64,000 bases of DNA from Methylocystis sp. (GTDB taxonomy: Bacteria; Pseudomonadota; Alphaproteobacteria; Rhizobiales; Beijerinckiaceae), in NCBI GenBank assembly GCA_020252485.1, contig JADCCX010000008.1, positions 124,001 through 188,000 of the forward strand, read 5' to 3'. Under the pieces are notes generated by a model. It had not been told where the DNA came from. It made no database searches and worked only from the letters and a program-made list of their open reading frames with translations. The translations under genes were made by a program, and so were the position numbers. Every line of letters begins with the position of its first letter. Position 1 is the stretch's first letter. Positions 57,073 through 64,000 of this stretch are shown one piece after another.

Positions 57073-59033
57073 GCCCGCACCGCCCTGGCCGGCGCCGGCG
57101 CGCCGACGCGCATGCGGCGCTCCATCAGCGACAGCAGGCCGCCAAGCGCCATCAGCAGCGGACCAAGCCAGATGAACAGCACGAAGGGCTTCCAATAGGC
57201 CCGGACCGGCACCGCGCTTTCGGCGACGGTTTCACCGAGCGCCACATAGACCTGGCCGAAGCCCCGCGTCATGCGCGCCACCTCCGTCGTCGGCATCTGC
57301 CGGGCCGGATAGATACGCTTGGCGGGCTCGACGGCCGCTTCCAGCACGCCGCCGCGGCGCACCTCGAACAATGCGACCGTATCGCGGTAATTGGGGCCTT
57401 CGCGCTGCTGAATATCCTTCAATGTCAGCTGATAGGCGCCGAGGTCGATCGTCTCGCCCATCCGCACATTGGCGATGCGCTCGGTCTCATAGGCCGTTGC
57501 GGCGACGCCCAGGATCATCACGCCAACGCCGGCATGGGCGATCGCCGCGCCCCAGGCGGAGATCGGGAGGCGAAGCGCCTTGCGCAGAGTGCTGCCGACG
57601 CCACCGCCCGAGCGGCTGGCGCGCGTCACGATCTCGCTCAGCGAGCCAAGCAGCACGAACAGGCCGACACCGATGCCGATGGGGGCGAGCGGCGCCACGC
57701 CGCCCCGCATCGCGAAGGCATAGGCCGTGGCGACCAAAGCGATGCCGATCGCGACACTCAGCCTCTGTGCAACGGCGGCGAGATCACCGCGTTTCCAGGC
57801 CAATTGCTGGCCGAAGGGCATGGCCAGCACGAGCGGCAGCGTCAATGGAATGAAAACGAGGTTGAAGAAGGGCGGACCCACGGAAATCTTCGAACCGTCC
57901 CAGGCCTCCAACGCCAGCGGATAGAGCGTGCCGACCAGCACGGCGAGGCAGCTTGCCGACAGGAAGAGGTTGTTGAAGACGAGCGCGCCCTCGCGGCTCA
58001 CGGGCGCGAACAGCCCGCCCTGCCGCAGCAGCGGCGCCCGCCAGGCGAACAAGGCCAGGCTCCCGCCGATGAAGAAGCAGAGGATTCCAAGAATCACGAC
58101 TCCGCGCGCCGGGTCGCTCGCGAAGGAATGCACCGAGGTCAGCACGCCGGAGCGCACGATGAAAGTGCCGAGCAGCGACAGCGAGAAGGCGATGATGGCA
58201 AGCAGGATCGTCCAGACCTTCAGCGCGCCGCGCTTCTCCATTACGATCGCGGAATGCAGCAGCGCCGTCGCCGCGAGCCAGGGCATCAGCGAGGCGTTTT
58301 CGACCGGGTCCCAGAACCACCAGCCGCCCCAGCCGAGCTCGTAATAGGCCCAGTAGGACCCCATCGCGATGCCGAGTGTCAGGAAGATCCAGGCGGCCAG
58401 AATCCAGGGGCGCGCAAAGCGGGCCCAGGCGGCATCGACGCGGCCCTCGATCAGCGCGGCGACGGCGAAGGAGAAGGCGATCGAGAGGCCTACATAGCCG
58501 ACGTAGAGCAACGGCGGATGCACCGCGAGACCGAAATCCTGCAGAAGCGGATTCAGGTCCCTGCCCTCGAAGGGAGGCGGCGCTATACGGTCGAACGGGT
58601 TCGACGTGAGCAGCATGAATAGCAGGAAGGCAACAGCGACCGAGGCCTGGACCGACAGCGTCAGCGCTCTCAGCCGCATGGGGATGCCCTGTCCGAAGGC
58701 CGCCACCGCCGCGCCGGAAAGCGCCAGGATCAGCACCCAGAGGAGCAGCGATCCCTCGTGATTCCCCCAGACGCCGCTGATCCGGTAGACCAGCGGCTTC
58801 AGCGAATGGGAATTCTCGTAGACGTTGCGGACGGAAAAGTCCGAGCCGACATAGGCCGCCGTCAGACAAGCGAAGGCGAGGCCGACGAGCAGGAACTGCA
58901 GGCCGGCCGCTCGATCCGCCAGACCCATCAGGACCGGATCGCCGCGCCGCGCGCCAAGCCATGGCAGGGCCACCTGCAAGGCCGAAACCGCGAGCGCCAG
59001 GACCAGCGCGAAATGACCAAGCTCGACGGTCAT
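57069..59033 (-). CDS. ccmF: Cytochrome c haem lyase subunit CcmF/CycK
   Basis: 654 residues with about 14 membrane helices. The WWD haem-handling motif [19 protein letters not shown] is near residues 234-252, and [13 protein letters not shown] near 92 is the other CcmF hallmark. It attaches haem to apocytochrome c at the periplasmic face of the inner membrane. It overlaps ccmE by four bases and ccmH by four bases, in one tight operon. Confidence 0.96.
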   Translation of the reverse strand: MTVELGHFALVLALAVSALQVALPWLGARRGDPVLMGLADRAAGLQFLLVGLAFACLTAAYVGSDFSVRNVYENSHSLKPLVYRISGVWGNHEGSLLLWVLILALSGAAVAAFGQGIPMRLRALTLSVQASVAVAFLLFMLLTSNPFDRIAPPPFEGRDLNPLLQDFGLAVHPPLLYVGYVGLSIAFSFAVAALIEGRVDAAWARFARPWILAAWIFLTLGIAMGSYWAYYELGWGGWWFWDPVENASLMPWLAATALLHSAIVMEKRGALKVWTILLAIIAFSLSLLGTFIVRSGVLTSVHSFASDPARGVVILGILCFFIGGSLALFAWRAPLLRQGGLFAPVSREGALVFNNLFLSASCLAVLVGTLYPLALEAWDGSKISVGPPFFNLVFIPLTLPLVLAMPFGQQLAWKRGDLAAVAQRLSVAIGIALVATAYAFAMRGGVAPLAPIGIGVGLFVLLGSLSEIVTRASRSGGGVGSTLRKALRLPISAWGAAIAHAGVGVMILGVAATAYETERIANVRMGETIDLGAYQLTLKDIQQREGPNYRDTVALFEVRRGGVLEAAVEPAKRIYPARQMPTTEVARMTRGFGQVYVALGETVAESAVPVRAYWKPFVLFIWLGPLLMALGGLLSLMERRMRVGAPAPARAVRA

Positions 59034-59518
59034 GGCTTTTTGATCTCCGTGGGATTTTTGCCCTCCGGCCCGGTCCCGCTTGCGTTGCCGTCCTTCCAGT
59101 GTCCCTGCTTTTTCAGCGCATCCGCCACTTCGCGGGGCATGTAGGTTTCGTCGTGCTTGGCGAGCACGGTATCCGCCCGGAACGAGCCGTCCGGCTGCAG
59201 AATGCCCTCGGTTACGACGCCCTGCCCCTCGCGAAAGAGGTCGGGCAGGATGCCCTGGTAGCTGACCTTGACCGTCGTCTTGCCATCGGTCACGGCGAAG
59301 GCGACACGGTCGCCGACGCCCTTGTCCACGGTGCCGGCCTCGACCAGCCCGCCGAGACGGAAACGCTCGCCGGGCTTCACCTTCTGCTCCGCCACCTCGG
59401 TAGGCGAGCGGAAGAACGCCACATTGTCGCGCAGGGCGTAAAGCACGAGTCCGGCGGCCAGCCCGAGCACGATGCCGGCGAGACCGATCAGCGTCATCCG
59501 GCGTTGCTTGCGCGTCAT
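59030..59518 (-). CDS. ccmE: Haem chaperone CcmE/CycJ
   Basis: 162 residues with one N-terminal membrane helix ([22 protein letters not shown]). The periplasmic OB fold carries the haem-binding motif [14 protein letters not shown], with His122 as the covalent haem ligand and Tyr126 as axial ligand. It carries haem from CcmC to CcmF. It overlaps ccmI by four bases. Confidence 0.96.
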   Translation of the reverse strand: MTRKQRRMTLIGLAGIVLGLAAGLVLYALRDNVAFFRSPTEVAEQKVKPGERFRLGGLVEAGTVDKGVGDRVAFAVTDGKTTVKVSYQGILPDLFREGQGVVTEGILQPDGSFRADTVLAKHDETYMPREVADALKKQGHWKDGNASGTGPEGKNPTEIKKP

Positions 59519-60591
59519 AGGCCCTGTCCCGCCTGTTCGATCCGCTTCAATTCATCGGGCTGCGCCGCGAATTTCTGCCGCGCCTCGCCAAGGATAGCGC
59601 GCGCCCGGTCGGTCTCTTTCAACACGGTCAGGGCGCGAATAAGGCGCGCCCATTCGTCGGCGGTGCCGCCTGACGCGGCCAGTCTTTGCGCCAGCCCTTC
59701 CACCATCGAGCGGATGGCCGCCATCTGGCCGTCGGGCGGCAACGCGGCGATCACATCACCGCCCTTGGGCGTGACGCCCATGGCGGCAAGCTGCCGGCCG
59801 ATCTCGGTCTTGAAATCGCCGTCGGGCAGGTCATCCCGCAAGGCTGTCAGCCGCGCGATGGCCTTCGCCTGATCGCCCTCCTGCTGCGCGGCGAGCGCCA
59901 GAAAAAACCGGCCCTTCACCTGTTTGGGTTCGGCGGCGACGGCCGCCTCGAAGGCAGCTCTGGCTTCGGCCGACACAACGCCGTCGTTCGCGAAGACAAG
60001 CGCCTCGCCGAGGTTCGCCTGCCGGTCGGGCGAGCGGCCGAGGATTCGGATCGCGGCGCCATAGGCGCGGGCTGCGTCGGCGTAACGTCCGGTCCGCATA
60101 TAGACCGGCGCCACAACCTCATGCCCACGTCCATCTTCAGGGTTCTTCGCGAGATGTGTTTCGATCTGCTGGAGCGCGGCGGCGATATCGAGCGCGCCTC
60201 CGGCGCCGGGCGCCTCCCGCTGGCGCGAGGCGAGCGGAAAGGAGGGCAGATCCGGCGTGCCGCGCCAGGCGTAGAGCGGCAGCGTGATGGCGGGCAGCAG
60301 CACCAGGACCGCGATTGCGGCGATCCTTCGACCGCCCCGAGCGTCGTCAGCGGCCTGCGTGACATCCTCCCGCGCCGTTGACAGAAGCCGCCGCGCGGCC
60401 TCCGTGCGCGCCGCCTCGGCTTCCCGTTCGCCGATCAGTCCGAGGGAGAGCTGGCGGTCAATCTCGCGGATCTGGGCTTCATAGAAACGCCGGTCGTGAT
60501 CGTCGGATACGGCCGCATTCCGCCCGAGCGCCATCAGCAGCGCGAGGCATGTCAGGCCCATCAATGCGGCCGCGGCGATCCAGAACGTCAT
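59515..60591 (-). CDS. ccmI: Cytochrome c maturation protein CcmI/CycH
   Basis: 358 residues. Two membrane helices (about 2-22 and 92-112) enclose a loop with [21 protein letters not shown], a CcmI hallmark. A periplasmic TPR-rich domain follows ([22 protein letters not shown] near 165). It holds apocytochrome c for the CcmFH ligase. First gene of the ccmIEFH operon; 55 bases separate it from the kinase gene feuQ upstream. Confidence 0.93.
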   Translation of the reverse strand: MTFWIAAAALMGLTCLALLMALGRNAAVSDDHDRRFYEAQIREIDRQLSLGLIGEREAEAARTEAARRLLSTAREDVTQAADDARGGRRIAAIAVLVLLPAITLPLYAWRGTPDLPSFPLASRQREAPGAGGALDIAAALQQIETHLAKNPEDGRGHEVVAPVYMRTGRYADAARAYGAAIRILGRSPDRQANLGEALVFANDGVVSAEARAAFEAAVAAEPKQVKGRFFLALAAQQEGDQAKAIARLTALRDDLPDGDFKTEIGRQLAAMGVTPKGGDVIAALPPDGQMAAIRSMVEGLAQRLAASGGTADEWARLIRALTVLKETDRARAILGEARQKFAAQPDELKRIEQAGQGL

Positions 60592-60646
60592 GGCGGCTAC
60601 ATAGGGTGTTGCAGCGTGAGAGTCATGTGCGGGTACATCTGAAGCG

Positions 60647-62053
60647 TCATCCTGTCACGGCAGGAAGGATCAATTCGGCGCGAAGGCCGCCGAGCGGTGA
60701 ATCGGCAAGGTTGAACTGGCCGCCGTAAAGCTGGGCGAGATCGACGACGATCGACAGGCCGAGCCCGGAGCCAGGCTTCGTCTCATCAAGCCGCCGGCCC
60801 CGCCTTGTGGCTTCAGCCCGCTTGTCTTGCGGCAATCCGGGGCCGTCATCATCGATCTGGAAGAGGATCGATGGCCGTTCGGGCCCAAGCTCGGGGCCTT
60901 TGGCGGCCCGCACATCAACGCGTCCCGCGGCCCATTTGCTGGCGTTGTCGATGAGATTGCCGAGCATTTCCTCAAGGTCCTGCCGCTCACCCCTGAACCG
61001 CAGGCCGTCCTCGACGCTGGAGTCGAATGTGATGCCGCGACCCTGGCAGATCTTGCCGAAGGTCCGCACCAGGCCGGCCACCACCGGCTCGATGTCGGTG
61101 GCCGAACCGACCGTGGCCGCCCGGGCCGCTGCCCGCGCCCGGTCGAGATAATACTGCACCTGATCGCGCATCAGCTGCGTCTGCTCTCTGACCTTGTCCG
61201 CCAGCGGCGATTGCTCTGCATGGGCCTCGTTCACAATGACGCTGATCGGCGTCTTCAGCGCATGCGCAAGGTTGCCGACATGCGTCCGGGCGCGGTCGAT
61301 GATTTCATGATTGGAATCGACGAGCAGATTGAGCTCATCCGCGAGCGGCGAAACTTCGGGCGGGAAGCTGCCTTCGATCCGCTGCACTTCGCCGCGCCGA
61401 ATCTGGCCGAGCGCCGATTGCAGTTTGGCGAGCGGCCTGAGGCCGAAGCGCACCTGCGCGAGAGTGCCTGCCGCAAGCGCCAGCCCCAGCACCAGGAACG
61501 TTACCAGGATCGCGAGGTTGAATTGCCGGATTTCTGCGACGATTTCGGCCGGATCGCCGGCAACGGAAACGAAATAGCGTCCGTCGTCGCCAAGATCGAT
61601 CAACCGCTCGATGATGCGCAAGGTCCGGTCGTCCGGTCCCTGGGCATAAGCCTCCGCAATGCCATTCGGACCCGGTTTGGCGCCGAGATCGGCGAGACGG
61701 GGAAGCTTGCCCGCGAACAAAGACTTGGAGGTGCGGATCGATTGCTCGCTGTCGCGCTCGGTATCAATGCGGCCGATCTGCCAGTACCAGCCGGAGAGCG
61801 GGAGTTCGAAGCGCGGTTCGCCAAGGCTGCCGGGCTCGGAGCGGTCCGATTCGCCGAAGGACGCGACATCGGCCACGAGCGCCTTGAGATAGACGTTCAA
61901 TCGCTCGTCAAAGGCGAATTCTGTGGTCCGGCGATAGAGGGTCGAAAGGATGATTCCAGCAATCAGAAGCAGGACTGCGCCCAGACCGATAGCAGAAAGA
62001 ACGAGCCTCGCCGCGATCGACAGCGGGACGCGGAGGCGCAGATAGCCGATCAA
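60647..62053 (-). CDS. feuQ: Sensor histidine kinase, FeuQ-like
   Basis: 468 residues. Two helices (about 10-34 and 180-202) bracket a periplasmic sensor region of about 145 residues. HisKA is HVGNLAHALKTPISVIVNEA and the HATPase boxes are NLIDNASKWA, DDGPGLPQDKR and GSGLGLSIVVDL. It pairs with the FeuP-like regulator just upstream and probably responds to the small PepSY protein. The start is uncertain: TTG at 62053 gives a normal N-terminus five bases after the feuP stop; another TTG is 13 codons earlier. Confidence 0.85.
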   Translation of the reverse strand: MIGYLRLRVPLSIAARLVLSAIGLGAVLLLIAGIILSTLYRRTTEFAFDERLNVYLKALVADVASFGESDRSEPGSLGEPRFELPLSGWYWQIGRIDTERDSEQSIRTSKSLFAGKLPRLADLGAKPGPNGIAEAYAQGPDDRTLRIIERLIDLGDDGRYFVSVAGDPAEIVAEIRQFNLAILVTFLVLGLALAAGTLAQVRFGLRPLAKLQSALGQIRRGEVQRIEGSFPPEVSPLADELNLLVDSNHEIIDRARTHVGNLAHALKTPISVIVNEAHAEQSPLADKVREQTQLMRDQVQYYLDRARAAARAATVGSATDIEPVVAGLVRTFGKICQGRGITFDSSVEDGLRFRGERQDLEEMLGNLIDNASKWAAGRVDVRAAKGPELGPERPSILFQIDDDGPGLPQDKRAEATRRGRRLDETKPGSGLGLSIVVDLAQLYGGQFNLADSPLGGLRAELILPAVTG

Positions 62054-62057
62054 CGCG

Positions 62058-62735
62058 TCACCGCGCCTTGACCGGCTCCGGCGGCGCCGCAAGATAGCCG
62101 AGGCCGCGCACGGTCTGGATAATCTCGACGCCGAGCTTCTTGCGGAGGCGGCCCACGAAAACTTCGATGGTATTGCTGTCCCGGTCGAAATCCTGATCGT
62201 AGAGATGCTCGACCAATTCGGTCCGCGACACCACGCGGCCCTGATGGTGCATCAGATAGGAAAGCAGCCTGTATTCGTGCGAGGTGAGCTTCACCGCGTT
62301 GCCATCCACCACCACCCGGCTCGAGCGGGTATCGACAATCACCGGCCCGCAGGTCAGCTCGTTTTTTGCGTGGCCGGTGGCGCGGCGCAACAATGCCCGC
62401 AGACGCGCCAGGATCTCCTCCATGTGGAAGGGTTTGGCGACATAGTCGTCGGCGCCGGCATCGAAGCCCTGCACCTTGTCGCTCCAGCGGTCTCGCGCCG
62501 TCAAAATCAGCACCGGCATCTTCCTGCCGTCGGCGCGCCATTTCTCAAGCACGGTGATTCCGTCCATCTTCGGCAGGCCGATGTCGAGGATGATGCCGTC
62601 ATAGGGCTCCGTATCACCCAGGAAGTGGCCGTCTTCGCCATCGAAGGCGCGATCGACGGCGTAGCCCGCGTTTTCCAATGCCGTAACGAGCTGGCGGTTG
62701 AGGTCGCGATCATCCTCGATGACGAGCAGGCGCAT
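62058..62735 (-). CDS. feuP: OmpR/PhoP-family response regulator, FeuP-like
   Basis: 225 residues. The receiver domain (LLVIEDDRDLNRQLV, IILDIGLPKMDG with Asp near 51, YVAKPFHMEEILARL) is joined to a winged helix (LTSHEYRLLSYLMHHQGRVVSRTELVEHLYDQ in two blocks, DRDSNTIEVFVGRLRKKLG). The GHFLGDTEPYDGIILD stretch is characteristic of rhizobial FeuP as I recall it. FeuP controls cyclic glucan export and other envelope genes in Sinorhizobium. Confidence 0.87.
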   Translation of the reverse strand: MRLLVIEDDRDLNRQLVTALENAGYAVDRAFDGEDGHFLGDTEPYDGIILDIGLPKMDGITVLEKWRADGRKMPVLILTARDRWSDKVQGFDAGADDYVAKPFHMEEILARLRALLRRATGHAKNELTCGPVIVDTRSSRVVVDGNAVKLTSHEYRLLSYLMHHQGRVVSRTELVEHLYDQDFDRDSNTIEVFVGRLRKKLGVEIIQTVRGLGYLAAPPEPVKAR

Positions 62736-62747
62736 GCGGACGGCGTC

Positions 62748-63050
62748 TCAGCGGTTATTGATCAGGTTGCCCGTCCGCGCGTCGACGGTCAACCGCATGA
62801 CCCTGCCTTCGCGCCCAAGCATCGTGATCATATACACCATATTGCCATTCGTCTCGCACAACCGTGCCGAGATCAAATCGGCGTGACCCGCTCCACGGGC
62901 GGAACGCACGACATCATGCAGGGCGACGAGCCCCAGCTTCTGCACATGATCGCGTGTTTCCTCCGCTGTGAAACAGGCGGTTTCTGCAGCAGCGGGTGCA
63001 ATTCCGCTGCCGCAAAGGGTCGTTACTGCAATGATTCGAGCGAATTTCAT
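62748..63050 (-). CDS. Small periplasmic PepSY-like protein, FeuN-like
   Basis: 100 residues with a signal peptide (MKFARIIAVTTLCGSGIAPAAA). The mature part (EETRDHVQKLGLVALHDVV, LISARLCETNGNMVYMITML, VMRLTVDARTGNLINNR) has the compact PepSY pattern with the terminal D-A-R-T-G-N turn. It stands just before feuP, the position of feuN in Sinorhizobium, whose product inhibits the FeuQ sensor from the periplasm. Twelve bases separate it from feuP. Identity with FeuN is inferred from position and size. Confidence 0.75.
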   Translation of the reverse strand: MKFARIIAVTTLCGSGIAPAAAETACFTAEETRDHVQKLGLVALHDVVRSARGAGHADLISARLCETNGNMVYMITMLGREGRVMRLTVDARTGNLINNR

Positions 63051-63098
63051 GGAGTCACAGTAGGTTGAAGGTCACTGAACTCTCCATGAACGGGTCCC

Positions 63099-63308
63099 TC
63101 AGACAGTGATGCGCCGCGTCGCCAGAACCCTGAACAGGGTCGATCCGAGGAACGACGCACCCATGACGATCTGGAGGATCACCTCGACCGCCTTCTCCTC
63201 GTCGAGGCCGCCTGTTCCGTAACCGAGGCTCGACAGGATGAGGGCCGCAAGCCCGACGAAATTGGCCCAGACAGTCCTGCTCTCGATGAAATTCTTCCAT
63301 TCGGTCAT
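63099..63308 (-). CDS. Small membrane protein next to the GTA cluster
   Basis: 69 residues from the ATG at 63308, preceded by AAAGGAGAAG. Two hydrophobic segments (VWANFVGLAALILSSLGYG and VILQIVMGASFLGSTLFRVL) are joined by a short polar loop. It follows the GTA gp15-like gene on the same strand after about 43 bases. Small two-helix proteins at this place resemble holin-like or phage membrane proteins. I cannot name the family. Confidence 0.7.
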   Translation of the reverse strand: MTEWKNFIESRTVWANFVGLAALILSSLGYGTGGLDEEKAVEVILQIVMGASFLGSTLFRVLATRRITV

Positions 63309-63351
63309 CAACTTCTCCTTTGGTGGCCCTTTGTCATTGAAGGGACGGTGG

Positions 63352-64000
63352 TCACAGAACCGGAACAGACTCGAGGCATTCGAACCCCGCTCCGGCGCTC
63401 TCGCTGATCTGCCGGATGCGCAGGCCGAGCGTGGTTTGCGCCGCGCCGAAATCAGCGGCCTCATCGGCGGTTGGATAGAGGAGCATCGCCTGCGCGCATT
63501 CGTAGCGGCGCTTCACGGCCGCGCCGCTGAGGATCTCGACCTGGTAGCCTTCCCGCGCCTCGCCGAGCGGCACATCGGCCTGGTCCCAGTTGTCGCCGCC
63601 GCTGCGCGCCCGCCGGATCCAGCTGATCGTCACGCCTGATGGGCCGCGGACCGCCGTCGGGCGAACCGGCGAGAGCGGCAGCAGCGCCGTCAAGCCGGCG
63701 GTGGCGCGAAACGAGGCCGCCGCCGGATCGGCATGGTCGCGGCCCTCCGGCGCAACCCGGTAGATCGCCTCGCGTCCCAACCACTCGAGGCCGCTCGCGA
63801 GGTCGACGATCGACCCATCCAGAATGACCGCCCGCGATCCGGCCGGCTTCAGGGATGCGGCCAGGGGTTCGGAGCCGGCGAGGCCGCGCAACAGGCCGGA
63901 AAGACGCCAGCGGTTCTGCGCCAGCAGGTCTGCCGTCGTGAAGCCGAGGATCTCCCACCCCTGACCGGCAAGCTCGATCGCGATCATGTTGGCGCCGCCC
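63352..64000 (-). CDS. GTA gp15-like / host-specificity tail protein (partial, C-terminal part)
   Basis: The reverse strand is open from the window end to the stop at 63352; about 216 C-terminal residues are visible. QGWEILGFTTADLLAQNRWRLSGLLRG, then GVTISWIRRARSGGDNWDQADVPLGE and the YQVEIL strand, match the C-terminal fibronectin-like region of gene transfer agent gp15 (the large baseplate/TIM-barrel protein at the end of GTA clusters). The rest lies beyond the window. It suggests that a GTA cluster lies to the right. Confidence 0.8.
   Translation of the reverse strand, partial: GGANMIAIELAGQGWEILGFTTADLLAQNRWRLSGLLRGLAGSEPLAASLKPAGSRAVILDGSIVDLASGLEWLGREAIYRVAPEGRDHADPAAASFRATAGLTALLPLSPVRPTAVRGPSGVTISWIRRARSGGDNWDQADVPLGEAREGYQVEILSGAAVKRRYECAQAMLLYPTADEAADFGAAQTTLGLRIRQISESAGAGFECLESVPVL

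Overview
The window is about 64 kb of GC-rich, gene-dense chromosome from an alphaproteobacterium, most likely of the order Hyphomicrobiales (Rhizobiales). The supports are a FeuN/FeuP/FeuQ-like regulatory set next to a ccmIEFH cytochrome c maturation operon, a glnE / PleC-like kinase block, the end of a gene-transfer-agent (GTA) cluster, many TRAP and tripartite tricarboxylate (TTT) transporters, and palindromic intergenic repeats typical of this group. I could not fix the genus. No rRNA, tRNA, CRISPR array or insertion sequence with a transposase was seen.

Layout. 0-13 kb: a partial AraC regulator, a secreted cupin protein, a fused hydantoinase/5-oxoprolinase divergent from a complete TRAP operon (dctQMP), a secreted protein with RNase T2, rlmJ, a SolA-type amine oxidase and an EamA exporter. 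13-21.6 kb: a second TRAP permease pair without its own binding protein, a TetR/tautomerase pair with clear operators, a GST, two tandem paralogous secreted proteins, a uracil-DNA glycosylase family protein, a 3-hydroxyisobutyrate dehydrogenase-like enzyme, and a TakP-like TRAP binding protein that may serve the second permease. 21.6-31 kb: a molybdopterin/2Fe-2S oxidoreductase (IorBA type), a thermonuclease, a histidine kinase, cobT and cobS divergently arranged, an aspartic protease, a thioesterase and dusA.

31-36.4 kb is accessory. A 3.7-kb segment carrying a TrmO-like protein and a FecBCD-type ABC transporter sits inside the 5' end of dusA. It is bracketed by a 102-bp direct repeat, and the displaced original dusA start lies on its far side. 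A TauE permease and a low-GC pair of unknown genes follow. 36.4-42 kb: a fluoroacetate-dehalogenase-type hydrolase, a tartrate dehydrogenase and a divergent tctBAC transporter form a likely carboxylate uptake and catabolism module. 42-50 kb: a YjfLMC-like operon, gloA, pepN and a PAS histidine kinase.

50-64 kb is largely conserved core: glnE, a two-component pair, ccmHFEI, FeuQ/FeuP, a FeuN-like PepSY protein and the partial GTA gp15 gene. The exception is an AT-rich 1.2-kb cassette (an SDH_sah/ClpP-like protease plus a small protein) between ccmH and the response regulator, where related rhizobia usually carry degP. The most interesting signals are the dusA integration scar, this cassette, and a 36-bp in-frame palindromic insertion flanked by 8-bp repeats inside the hydantoinase gene.
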